Under the pieces are notes generated by a model that was not told the DNA's origin, ran no database searches, and saw nothing but the letters and a program-made list of their open reading frames with translations. Of a stretch of DNA of 64,000 nucleotides, positions 25,009-32,982 are shown one piece after another; positions within the stretch are counted from its first letter, which is position 1; every line of letters begins with the position of its first letter. Origin of the DNA: Prosthecodimorpha hirschii. GTDB lineage: Bacteria > Pseudomonadota > Alphaproteobacteria > Rhizobiales > Ancalomicrobiaceae. A program made the position numbers and the translations under genes. Location of the stretch: NCBI RefSeq assembly GCF_001305515.1, contig NZ_LJYW01000001.1, positions 916,307-980,306 of the forward strand, written 5' to 3'.

Positions 25009-26380
25009 GCCGCGGCCGCTGGTCGCCCGCCTCGGCCAGCGGCTCGCCGAACGCAGCCTGTCGGATGCGTCGCGCACGGTGACGCTCGCCGCCATGGCCG
25101 GCGGCACCATCCTGGGCGGACGGGCGGGCGATCTCGCCGGCCGCTCGGTGCTGATCGCCACCGCGACGCAGCTCGCCGCCGCCATGGCGCTGGTCGAACT
25201 GGACGGGCTCGCCCGCCGCATCCTGCTGGCGCCGCCCGATCTCGCCGCCGAGCACCGCGCCGCGGTGATCGAGGATGCCGGCATCGATGCCGTCGCCACC
25301 GACGATCCGGACGCCTGGCGCGCCCTCGGCGTCGGCACCGTCCTGGTGCCGGACGTCCCGCCGGTCCCGGCGCCGCGGCCGGACCGGCCGCCGGTCGCCA
25401 CCGAATGGCTGATGCTGACCTCCGGCACCACCGGCCGGCCGAAGATCGTCGCCCATACGCTCGACGCGCTGACCGGCGCCATCGGCGGCGATGCGCCCTC
25501 GGCCGCGGCCGCCCCGGTCTGGGCGACCTTCTACGACATCCGCCGCTATGGCGGCCTGCAGATCCTCTTGCGCGCGCTGATCGCCGGCGGGTCGCTGGTG
25601 CTGTCCGCGCCCGGCGAGGATCTCGCCGAACATATCGCCCGGCTGGTCCGCTGCGGCGTCACCCATATCTCGGGCACGCCGTCGCACTGGCGCAAGGCGC
25701 TGATGAGTTCGGCGATCGGCGCCTTCCGGCCCGGCTATGTCCGGCTCTCCGGCGAGATCGCCGACCAGGCGGTGCTCGACGGCCTGCGCCAGACCTTCCC
25801 CGATGCCTCGATCGGCCATGCCTATGCGTCGACGGAGGCCGGCGTCGGCTTCGCGGTCGACGACGGGCTGGAGGGCTTTCCGGCCCACTATGTCGGCCGG
25901 CCGGGACCGGTCGAGATGAAGGTGGTCGACGGCGTGCTGCACATCCGGTCCCGCCGCGCCGCGCTCGGCTATGTCGGCGACGGGGCGAGCGCGCTGATGG
26001 ATGCCGACGGCTTCGTCGACACCGGCGACATGGTCGAGCAGCGCGGCGATCGGTTCCACTTCGTCGGCCGGCGCGGCGGCATCATCAATGTCGGCGGCCT
26101 GAAGGTGCACCCGGAGGAGGTCGAGGCGGCCATCAACCGCCATCCGCTGGTGCGCATGTCCCGCGTCAAGGCGCGCAAGAGCCCGATCACCGGCTCGATC
26201 GTCGTCGCCGACGTGGTGCTGACCCGACCGGCCGACCCCTCGGAGGTCGCCGGCCTCAAGGCGGAGATCCTGGCCGGCTGCCGGGAGACGCTGCCCGGCC
26301 ACAAGATCCCGGCCCTGATCGCCATCGTCCCCGCGATCGAGGTCGCTCCCTCCGGCAAGCTGGTGCGCAACGTTGCGTAA
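24992..26380 (+). CDS. Adenylating acyl/aminoacyl ligase paired with carrier protein 1
   Basis: This member of the AMP-binding (ANL) family has 462 residues. The P-loop MLTSGTTGRPKIV, A5-like YASTEAGVGF, A7/A8 region GFVDTGDMVEQRGDRFHFVG with GGIINVGGLKVHPEEVE, and C-terminal catalytic lysine motif VAPSGKLVRN are all present. It is shorter than typical CoA ligases in the N-terminal region. The ATG at 24992 lies inside the end of the carrier protein gene. It probably activates an acid and loads it on the carrier; the substrate cannot be read from the sequence. Confidence 0.88.
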   Translation: MPSQPEPRPLVARLGQRLAERSLSDASRTVTLAAMAGGTILGGRAGDLAGRSVLIATATQLAAAMALVELDGLARRILLAPPDLAAEHRAAVIEDAGIDAVATDDPDAWRALGVGTVLVPDVPPVPAPRPDRPPVATEWLMLTSGTTGRPKIVAHTLDALTGAIGGDAPSAAAAPVWATFYDIRRYGGLQILLRALIAGGSLVLSAPGEDLAEHIARLVRCGVTHISGTPSHWRKALMSSAIGAFRPGYVRLSGEIADQAVLDGLRQTFPDASIGHAYASTEAGVGFAVDDGLEGFPAHYVGRPGPVEMKVVDGVLHIRSRRAALGYVGDGASALMDADGFVDTGDMVEQRGDRFHFVGRRGGIINVGGLKVHPEEVEAAINRHPLVRMSRVKARKSPITGSIVVADVVLTRPADPSEVAGLKAEILAGCRETLPGHKIPALIAIVPAIEVAPSGKLVRNVA

Positions 26381-27107
26381 TGTCCTGGTCACCGGCGGCA
26401 GCCGCGGCATCGGCCTGGCGATCGTGCGCCGCCTCTCCGCGGAGGGCTACGGCGTCGTCGCCACGGCGCGGCGCGAAAGCGACGACCTCGCCGCCGCCAT
26501 TGCGGCCGCAGAGGTCGCCGGCGCGGGGCCGATCCGGTTCCGCGCCCTCGACATGAACGAGATCGCCGCCATCCCGGCCTTCGTGCGCGACCTGCGCAAG
26601 GAGGTGGGCGCGCTTTACGGGCTCGTCAACAATGCCGGTATCGGCACGGAGGGCGTGCTCGCGACCATGTATGAGAGCCAGATCGCGGAGCTCCTCAGGG
26701 TCAATGTCGAGGCGCCGATCGTGCTGACCAAATATGTCGTCCGCCACATGCTGGCGGCCGGCGAAGGCCGCATCGTCAATATGGGCTCGATCATCGGCGC
26801 GACCGGCTATCACGCCCTCTCGGTCTACGGCGCCACCAAGGCGGCGCTGGAAGGCTTCAGCCGCTCGCTGTCGCGCGAAGTCGGCCGGATGGGCATCACC
26901 GTCAACGTGGTCGCGCCGGGCTTCGTCGCCACCGAACTGACGCGCGGCATGGGAGAGGACGGCCGCGCCAAGATCGCCGGCCGCAGCGCGCTCCGGCGCC
27001 TGCCGGAGCCCGACGACATCGCCCGCACCGTCGAATTCCTGCTCGGCGACGGCGGCCGCAACATCACCGGCACGGTCATGACCGTGGATGCCGGCAACAC
27101 CGCCTGA
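26373..27107 (+). CDS. FabG-like SDR (ketoreductase), TTG start
   Basis: This protein has 244 residues. The NAD(P) motif VTGGSRGIGLAI begins almost at the N terminus. NNAGIG, the catalytic serine in VNMGSIIGATG and the YGATKAALEGF tyrosine/lysine pair are intact, and VAPGFVATELT follows. The only sensible start is TTG at 26373, overlapping the adenylating enzyme stop by 8 bp; no in-frame ATG or GTG fits. It is third in the carrier protein-ligase-SDR operon and probably reduces a carrier-bound keto group. Confidence 0.9.
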   Translation: MRNVLVTGGSRGIGLAIVRRLSAEGYGVVATARRESDDLAAAIAAAEVAGAGPIRFRALDMNEIAAIPAFVRDLRKEVGALYGLVNNAGIGTEGVLATMYESQIAELLRVNVEAPIVLTKYVVRHMLAAGEGRIVNMGSIIGATGYHALSVYGATKAALEGFSRSLSREVGRMGITVNVVAPGFVATELTRGMGEDGRAKIAGRSALRRLPEPDDIARTVEFLLGDGGRNITGTVMTVDAGNTA

Positions 27108-27149
27108 CCGCGGCGCAGCCTCGATCCCCCGGCGCGCCGGGCCTCGCTC

Positions 27150-28334
27150 TCACGACAGCGGCAGGCGGCGGAACCGGTCGGGGCGGTCGGGGTCGTGGAA
27201 CTTGTTGAAGGGGCCGTTGTCGACGAAGTGGCGGTGGCAGAAGGCCAGCCGGTCCGGCGACAGCGTCACGCCGATGCCGGGACCGGTCGGCACCGGGACC
27301 AGATTGTTGCGCGGGCGCAGCGGCCCCTCCTCGATCACGTCGAAGGGCTGCATGTGGAACAGCGACTGCGACGGCTCGCGGATATGGTCGAAGGCGGCGG
27401 CGAGATGCAGGTAGACGCTGCTGGCGATGCCGGAATCGCCCGAATAGCACCAGAAATCGAGGCCCATCTGCTCGCAGGCGGCGATGAATTTCAGCGTGCG
27501 GCCGATGCCGCCATGGACGTTCACGTCGGTGCAGAAGGCGTCCGGCACGCCGAGCGCCACCGCCCGGCGCAGGTCCGGCGTGTGCACCGAGAAGGGAATC
27601 GCGGTGTGGCGGCGCAGCTTCGCCATGTCCTCGAAGGTGGCGACCGGGTCTTCCCACGACCGGATGCCGAGCGGTTCGATCGCCTGGGCGATCCGCGTCG
27701 CGGTCGCAAGGGAATAGGCCTTGTTGGAATCGATGCGCAGCACCGCCTCCGGGCCGAGCCCCTCGCGCAGCAGCGCCAGCGTCTCGATCGACGGCTTCGG
27801 GTCGGCGGTGGAGAGCTTGCCCTCGAACATGGTGGTGCCGAAGCGTTCCCGCTGGCCGAGGCAGTAGTCGAGCACCGCCTGCGGATCGCTTTCGCCGCCG
27901 ACGCCATCCCGGGCCTCGCGGAAGGCGAAATAGTCGGTGAACGTGATGGCGTCGCGCACGCGGCCGCCGAAGAGGTCCGACAACGACCGACCCCAGGCCT
28001 TGCCGCGCAGATCCCAGAGCGCCATCTCGATCGCCCCGAAGGCGCGGATGCTGGCGAAGTCGACATCGGTATAGACGCCGCGCCAGGACGGCAGGCACAG
28101 CGTCTCGCAGGCCTGGATGTCGATCGGATCGCGCCCGATCAGGCGCGGCGCGAAGCTGTTGGCGATCACCGCCGCATTGGCAGGCGACGGGCCCTCGCCG
28201 AGCCCGACCAGCCCGTCGCTGGTCTCGACCTCGACGATGGTCTTCGAGAAGCCCGCCAGCGAGCCGTAGGACCAGAGATAGGGCGCCTCGAGCGGGATGT
28301 TGACCGGCGTGGCGCGGATGGCTGTGATCTTCAT
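27150..28334 (-). CDS. Enolase-superfamily (mandelate racemase/glucarate dehydratase-like) enzyme
   Basis: This enzyme has 394 residues. The N-terminal capping domain begins MKITAIRATPVNIPLEAPY and the barrel has the metal-site strands LRIDSNKAYS and RSWEDPVAT, then TDVNVHGGIGRTLKF. In glucarate dehydratase-like relatives a late strand bears a catalytic histidine; the corresponding strand here reads FWCYSGDSGIASS with no histidine, so the chemistry may differ. The start ATG 28334 overlaps the stop of the dehydrogenase by 4 bp (ATGA), forming a two-gene operon for sugar-acid or hydroxyacid use. Confidence 0.85.
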   Translation of the reverse strand: MKITAIRATPVNIPLEAPYLWSYGSLAGFSKTIVEVETSDGLVGLGEGPSPANAAVIANSFAPRLIGRDPIDIQACETLCLPSWRGVYTDVDFASIRAFGAIEMALWDLRGKAWGRSLSDLFGGRVRDAITFTDYFAFREARDGVGGESDPQAVLDYCLGQRERFGTTMFEGKLSTADPKPSIETLALLREGLGPEAVLRIDSNKAYSLATATRIAQAIEPLGIRSWEDPVATFEDMAKLRRHTAIPFSVHTPDLRRAVALGVPDAFCTDVNVHGGIGRTLKFIAACEQMGLDFWCYSGDSGIASSVYLHLAAAFDHIREPSQSLFHMQPFDVIEEGPLRPRNNLVPVPTGPGIGVTLSPDRLAFCHRHFVDNGPFNKFHDPDRPDRFRRLPLS

Positions 28335-29329
28335 GAGGCCTGGATCGTCCTGATCTGTGCGAGAAGCGCGTCGTCGACATCGACGCCGTCCGTCTCGGCC
28401 CGCTGGCGGGCCTCCAGGCGGCGGTCTCCGGGCAGGCGTGCGCCCGGCTGGGCGACAATGGACGCCACCAGGGCCTCCAGCCGCGCCTCGAATCCGGGCG
28501 CATAGGCGGCGGGATCGAAGGCGACGAAGCACTGCCCGACACCCGGCGGCGGCCCGTCGGACTTGGCATAGGGCGAGGCGTCCTGCGAGAAATTCGCCCC
28601 CGTCAGGCCGGCCGCCAGGATCTCGACGATCAGCGCCAGCGCCGCCCCCTTGGCGCCGCCCATCGGCGCCATCGAGCCGGCGAGACCGGCGGCCGGATCC
28701 GTGGTCGGCTGGCCTTGCGCATCGAAGGCCCAGGTCGGCGGGATGGGCCGGCCGGCGCGGGCGGCCGCCGTCAGTGTCACCTTGGTCACCTGGCTGGTCG
28801 CCAGGTCGATCACCAGGGGCTCCCGGCCGGCGCGCGGCACGGCGAAGGCGAGCGGATTGGTGCCGAAGAGCGGCCTGCGCCCACCCCAGGGCGCGACATT
28901 CGGCGGCGAATTGCTGAAGGCCAGCGCGATCAGCCCGTCCAGCGCCAAATCCTCGACCGGATGGCCGAGCACGCCGATCGAATAGGACCGCCGCATCGCC
29001 AGCGTGGCGCAGCCATTCGCCCGCGCCGCCGCCGCCAGCAGCGGGCGGGCCTTGTCGAAGGCCGGATGCGCGAAACCGTGGCCGGCATCGGCGAGAACCG
29101 CGCCCGCCCGCGGTACCGTCACCACCGGCACGGCGCGGCCGTCGACCTTGCCGGACTTCAGATGACCCAGATAGGTACCGAGATAGCCGAGGCCGACACT
29201 GCCGATGCCGTCGGCCTCCGCCCGCCGGATCGAACGCGCGACGGCGGCCGCCGCGGTCTCGTCCGCCCCGCAGGCGGAAAGCGCGTCCCGCGCCAGGGTC
29301 TCGATGGCCTGAAGGCTGAGCCGCGCCAT
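28331..29329 (-). CDS. Ldh-family (malate/L-lactate/ureidoglycolate-type) NAD(P)-dependent oxidoreductase
   Basis: This 2-hydroxyacid or imino-acid dehydrogenase of the Ldh_2 family has 332 residues. It is recognised by GTYLGHLKSGKVDG, the central SNSPPNVAPWGGRRPLFGTN block and IDLATSQVTKVTL. It lies upstream of, and overlaps, the enolase-superfamily gene. The pair could oxidise and dehydrate a hydroxy or sugar acid. Family members also reduce cyclic imines such as pyrroline-2-carboxylate, so a link to amino acid chemistry in this region is possible but unproven. Confidence 0.88.
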   Translation of the reverse strand: MARLSLQAIETLARDALSACGADETAAAAVARSIRRAEADGIGSVGLGYLGTYLGHLKSGKVDGRAVPVVTVPRAGAVLADAGHGFAHPAFDKARPLLAAAARANGCATLAMRRSYSIGVLGHPVEDLALDGLIALAFSNSPPNVAPWGGRRPLFGTNPLAFAVPRAGREPLVIDLATSQVTKVTLTAAARAGRPIPPTWAFDAQGQPTTDPAAGLAGSMAPMGGAKGAALALIVEILAAGLTGANFSQDASPYAKSDGPPPGVGQCFVAFDPAAYAPGFEARLEALVASIVAQPGARLPGDRRLEARQRAETDGVDVDDALLAQIRTIQAS

Positions 29330-29802
29330 CAGGCGGCCTCACGGTTGGCGATCGGCGGCGCCCGCCGAGCCGACCTGTGCCCGGCCGGGGCTCCGGCTGC
29401 GCCGCGACGCGGATCCTTCCCCACGCGGTGCATCACGACGTGGTGCATCACGACGCGACCGCCCGGACCGGCAGGCTGTCGGGTCGGTCGAGGGTCGGGA
29501 GGCTGGCCACGTCCGGACAGGCAGGTCATTGCCGCAAGGGTCGACCGATCATGAACTTGCAGGATCGCCCTGCATCCCGGGATGCCTCGCGCACCCCTCG
29601 ATCGCGGCCGAGTTTGGACCGGATGATCCCGCCAGATCAAGCGCCGGTCGCCATTCAGGAATGCGGCCGGCGGGCGTCGGGCCCGCCGCCGGACACATCC
29701 CGTCGCCCGACAGCAAAACGCAGGCCCGGCCACCCGGCCGGACCCGCGTCCTTGGTCGTCTCGAACCGGCTCGCCGCAACCCTCGGAGGGTCTCCGCGCC
29801 CC
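29330..29802. other. Intergenic region, no gene; 15-bp direct repeat
   Basis: No gene family is recognisable. GGTGCATCACGACG occurs twice in direct order (29427-29440 and 29442-29455), a possible operator for the minus-strand dehydrogenase whose start is about 100 bp away. The rest is featureless GC-rich sequence leading into the palindromic element. Confidence 0.4.
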
Positions 29803-29983
29803 TCAGACGGTCGCCAAAAGCGCGTCGCAGCGCGATCGGAAGCGGGCCATTCGAACGCTGTCATCCCCGGGCTTGTCCCGGGGACCCAGACTTTTCAAGG
29901 ACTTGGCCTTCGCACTGGATCCCCGGGACAAGCCCGGGGACGACAGAATGGCGGGTTCGGCATGCTTCCCGGCAGCCTGTCAG
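29803..29983. mobile_element. Palindromic miniature element, copy 1 (diverged)
   Basis: This roughly 181 bp stretch aligns along its whole length with the element at 46069-46250. Its core is a long inverted repeat (29858-29889 and 29915-29946, 32-nt arms with two mismatches) built around CCCCGGGCTTGTCCCGGGG. Outside the core, CGCGTCG-(2 nt)-CGCGATC on the left and CAGCCTG on the right are shared with the other copy. No transposase is encoded. The right end reaches into the last codon of the aminoacyl-carrier ligase gene. Confidence 0.8.
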
Positions 29984-30909
29984 AGGGCGAGCAGCGAGCG
30001 CACGCTCTCCGGCCAGCGGGCGAGATCGGTGCCGTGGGTGTGGAACAGGGCGACCGCGAGGCGGTCCATGCCGAAGGCGACGCAGCCGGTATGGGCCGGC
30101 TCGCCGTTGGCGTCCTTGATGTCCCAGGTCACGCCGAAGTGCTCGCGATGATAGTTGAAGCTCATGCAGGCGGTCGGGCTTTCCTCCGAGCGCAGCGGCA
30201 CCAGCAGTTCGAACTTCAGCGCCTGCTGGACCTGGCTGACCGCCTTGATCTGACCGACGCGGCCGAAGAAGGGATCGGAGGCGGTGTCGACCCGGAAGGT
30301 CAGGCCGAGATCGCGCGCGATGCCCTGGGCCCGCTCCATCCAGCGCTCGCGGAAGGCCGCGACATCGTCGGGCGCGCCGATCATGACATATTCGCGCATC
30401 CGGAAGGACTGCAGCCGGTCGAGATGCTTCGACGGCTCGTGGCGGAAGCAGTCGGCCGCCACGTCGAAGACCAGACCGCCGGCCGGCAGGGCGCCGCGCT
30501 CGGCGACGATCGGATAGACCGGATAGCAGGCCGCGGGCGACAGGACGAGGTCGGCGGGCGAGAGGGAGTCGGTCCAGCTGCCGCCGCGATCGAAGCGGGT
30601 GACGGCGTCGAGGATCTCGCGTTCCGTGCCGTGCAGCGCGCAGACGCAGCCGAGCAGGTTCGGGAAGCTCTTCAGATAGCCGGACTTCTCCAGCTGGCTG
30701 CGGCTCATCACCGGCGGGAAGCGGAACACCTCGGTGCCCTCTTCCCTGTGGCCCGAGATCAGCGCCGCCAGCTTCTCGACGATGCCCTCGTAGAGCGCCG
30801 TGCGGGCATAGACACCGTCCGCGCCCATCTTGTGGAACAGCACGTCGGCGAGCGGATCGAGCGGGTCGGCGGGCGTGCAGGCAAACCCCTTGGGGGCGAT
30901 CATGTTCAT
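29980..30909 (-). CDS. Amino acid:[carrier protein] ligase (class II SerRS-like)
   Basis: This homologue of the archaeal-type seryl-tRNA synthetase catalytic core has 309 residues and lacks the tRNA-binding arm. Class II motif 2 is CFRHEPS with RLQSFRMREYV (Arg156, Arg170, Arg172) and motif 3 is CVAFGMDRLAVALF (Arg283). C128, E173 and C276 sit where the Bradyrhizobium glycine:carrier protein ligase has its zinc ligands (offset of three throughout). Such enzymes load a small amino acid (Gly or Ala) onto the phosphopantetheine of a carrier protein rather than onto tRNA. It is co-directional with an acyl-CoA-dehydrogenase-like gene 52 bp upstream and near carrier protein 2. Which amino acid is used cannot be told. 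Confidence 0.92.
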   Translation of the reverse strand: MNMIAPKGFACTPADPLDPLADVLFHKMGADGVYARTALYEGIVEKLAALISGHREEGTEVFRFPPVMSRSQLEKSGYLKSFPNLLGCVCALHGTEREILDAVTRFDRGGSWTDSLSPADLVLSPAACYPVYPIVAERGALPAGGLVFDVAADCFRHEPSKHLDRLQSFRMREYVMIGAPDDVAAFRERWMERAQGIARDLGLTFRVDTASDPFFGRVGQIKAVSQVQQALKFELLVPLRSEESPTACMSFNYHREHFGVTWDIKDANGEPAHTGCVAFGMDRLAVALFHTHGTDLARWPESVRSLLAL

Positions 30910-30961
30910 CGGACGGAACCCTCGGCGGTCGAAAGGCGGATCGGACGGTCGGCCATCGGGG

Positions 30962-32200
30962 TCAGGCCCGGAGGCTCGGCGCGACTTCGGCCATCAGGTT
31001 GGCGGTGGCCATGTTGGCGGCGACGCGGTCGTTGTGGATCATGATCGGTGCGGAGAGCACGTCGCGCAGATGGCGCGAGACGCTGAACTCGCCGTCGTTG
31101 CGATAGCCCGACAGGCCGTTGGCCCTGAGTGAGGCCATCACGGTCTCGACCGCGAGATCGGACACGTCGACCTTGAGGCCGGCGATCGCCGACTGGAACT
31201 CCAGCGAGGCGAGCGCGCGCTCGTCCTCGTAGATGCCGGCATAGCGATCGGCATTGGCGGCGAGCAGCGCCCGCGCCCGGGCCAGCGAGGCCTTGGCGAG
31301 ACCGAAATGGCGGGCACCGGGGGGCATCTGCCCGCCATTGCCGCGCGCGACCTTGCGCAGGAACTTCTGCGTCCGCTCGACCGCCGCGGCGGCGACGCCG
31401 GTCCAGGCGGAGCCCCAGGTCAGATGCGCGAAGGGCACCATGGTCTGGGTGTGGACCCGGTCGTAGGGCTCGGCGACGATCTGCTCGGCGGATCCCGAGG
31501 CTTCCAGCTTGAACCCGATGCTGCGCGTGCCGCGCATGCCCATCACGTCCCAGCCCTGCGTCGGGGTCAGCGTGTAGTCCTCTTTGGCGATCACGACCAG
31601 CACCTGGTCGGAGCCGGCCGCATCGGCCGCGCGGCGCGCCGTGGTGACGATGCCGTCGCATTCGGCTCCGTAGGAGATGACCGAGGCGTCGCGCACGAGA
31701 TGGAAGCGGCCGTCGGCGACCTCGGCCGGCGCGGCGCTGGAGCGGACGTTGCCGCCGTTGTTGCCCTCGGTGGTCGAGGAGCCCATCAGCATCTGGTCGC
31801 GGGCGATGCGGCGCATCATGCCTTCCATCCAGGCATGGCCGCGGCCATGGCGCACGATGCAGGCGACCTTGACATGGTGCATGGCGACGATCATCGCGGT
31901 CGAGGCGCAGGCCCGGCCGAGCGTGTAGCACATCTCCATCACGTCATGGATCGAGGCGCCCTCCCCGCCGAGCTCGTGCGGCACCAGCACGCCGAGCAGC
32001 CGCTGCTCGCGCGCCGCCGCCATGGCGGCCGCCGGATAGCTCGCCTCGCGGTCGACCGCATCGGCATGGGTCGCCGCGATCGCCGCCACCGTCGCGGTCC
32101 GCCGCACGAGGTCGGCCTTCGCATCGGCGAACCCGGCTGCGGCCGGCCCGACCGGCATGTGACTGCGGGTTTCCGCCTCGCGGACATTGATGATCGTCAT
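30962..32200 (-). CDS. Acyl-CoA-dehydrogenase-like flavoprotein, probably acting on a carrier-bound substrate
   Basis: This protein has 412 residues. It has the all-helical N-terminal domain (LLGVLVPHELGGEGASIHDVM), a middle beta domain with STTEGNNGGNVRSS in place of the usual TEPxxGS, and a helical C-terminal domain. The start is ATG 32200, with GGAGGAG 8 nt upstream; the longer in-frame start is not used. It is first in an operon with the amino acid:carrier protein ligase and divergent from carrier protein 2, so the substrate is more likely a carrier-bound aminoacyl or acyl group than free acyl-CoA. That is an inference. Confidence 0.85.
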   Translation of the reverse strand: MTIINVREAETRSHMPVGPAAAGFADAKADLVRRTATVAAIAATHADAVDREASYPAAAMAAAREQRLLGVLVPHELGGEGASIHDVMEMCYTLGRACASTAMIVAMHHVKVACIVRHGRGHAWMEGMMRRIARDQMLMGSSTTEGNNGGNVRSSAAPAEVADGRFHLVRDASVISYGAECDGIVTTARRAADAAGSDQVLVVIAKEDYTLTPTQGWDVMGMRGTRSIGFKLEASGSAEQIVAEPYDRVHTQTMVPFAHLTWGSAWTGVAAAAVERTQKFLRKVARGNGGQMPPGARHFGLAKASLARARALLAANADRYAGIYEDERALASLEFQSAIAGLKVDVSDLAVETVMASLRANGLSGYRNDGEFSVSRHLRDVLSAPIMIHNDRVAANMATANLMAEVAPSLRA

Positions 32201-32526
32201 ATTCTCGCTCCTCCCGGTCGTTCGGAGGATCGACCGGTTCACGTTCCCACTTCGCTTTTGACGCGCAGGCACTGTCGATCAAAGGCATTTCCAAAATCTG
32301 ATGAAATGCTCGAATGCCGATATCACGATTTGCCTTGGTTAACGGTCCTCTTCTGTCGAATATGTTTCGAATTGGTAAGCCGTTAAGATTAATTTCCGGA
32401 AATCTTCACGATGCCGCGGCCACGCAACGGCTTTGAAACCCGCATGCGCTCCATTGGCGCTATCCTGAACGCAAATATCGGCCCCGGCGCGCTGCGGCGG
32501 CCGGCCGGGCCGCAATGGAGGCATGG
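32201..32526. promoter_or_regulatory. AT-rich divergent control region, flavoprotein / carrier protein 2
   Basis: This 326 bp region holds no gene. The centre (about 32280-32410) is unusually AT-rich. It contains a 12-bp palindrome ATTTCCGGAAAT (32392-32403) nested in a larger dyad AAGATT(32385-32390)...AATCTT(32401-32406), and an inverted pair TTAACGG (32339-32345)/CCGTTAA (32380-32386). It is the likely operator and promoter zone for both directions. The regulator is unknown. Confidence 0.5.
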
Positions 32527-32814
32527 ATGCCGCAATTTTCGAGAGAGCAGATCCGCGACGAGGTGACGGCGCTGGTCGGATCCATCCTGACCGCCTCCGG
32601 CCGCAATGCGGCGATCGATCCGGACGCCACGCTGGTCGATGCCGGGCTGGCCTCGGTCGACATGGTCAATCTGATGCTCGGCGTCGAGGCGAGCTTCGAC
32701 CTGATGATCCCGCGCGAAGACCTGACGCCGGAGAATTTCCGCTCGGTCGCCAGCGTCGAGGCCATGGTGGCCCGCCTCATCGGCCTGGATCAGCCGCTCT
32801 CCAAGGTCGCCTGA
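32527..32814 (+). CDS. Carrier protein 2, likely partner of the amino acid:carrier protein ligase
   Basis: This carrier protein has 95 residues. It has the four-helix carrier-protein pattern: helix I REQIRDEVTALVGSIL, then LVDAGLASVDMVNLMLGVE with the phosphopantetheine serine at Ser43, then a loop and a C-terminal helix. The residue before the serine is alanine, not the aspartate usual in acyl carrier proteins. The start is ATG 32527, with GGAGG five nt upstream; ATG 32515 in the same frame contains that Shine-Dalgarno sequence and is less likely. It is divergent from the flavoprotein/ligase operon. Confidence 0.88.
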   Translation: MPQFSREQIRDEVTALVGSILTASGRNAAIDPDATLVDAGLASVDMVNLMLGVEASFDLMIPREDLTPENFRSVASVEAMVARLIGLDQPLSKVA

Positions 32815-32982
32815 CCGGCCGCCGGCCGGACGGCGCTTGCCCAGACGGCGGCCACTCGAACAGCGTCCTCCCGAACCGCAATCCCCGCCATGACCGAAGC
32901 CGCCGCGGAGACGCTCCCGGCGGCTTTCTGCCGTGCCCTGCAGCAGCGGCGGGGACCGCGCCGGCCGGACGCGGCGGCCGGC

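Noticed and set aside
29980-30909. A genuine seryl-tRNA synthetase
   Set aside because: At 309 residues it lacks the tRNA-binding arm, has the zinc-ligand pattern of carrier-protein ligases and lies beside a carrier protein gene.
30962-32200. Ordinary beta-oxidation acyl-CoA dehydrogenase
   Set aside because: The usual TEPxxGS signature is replaced by TEGNNGGNV, and the operon partner is an amino acid:carrier protein ligase. I kept the family name but not the pathway.
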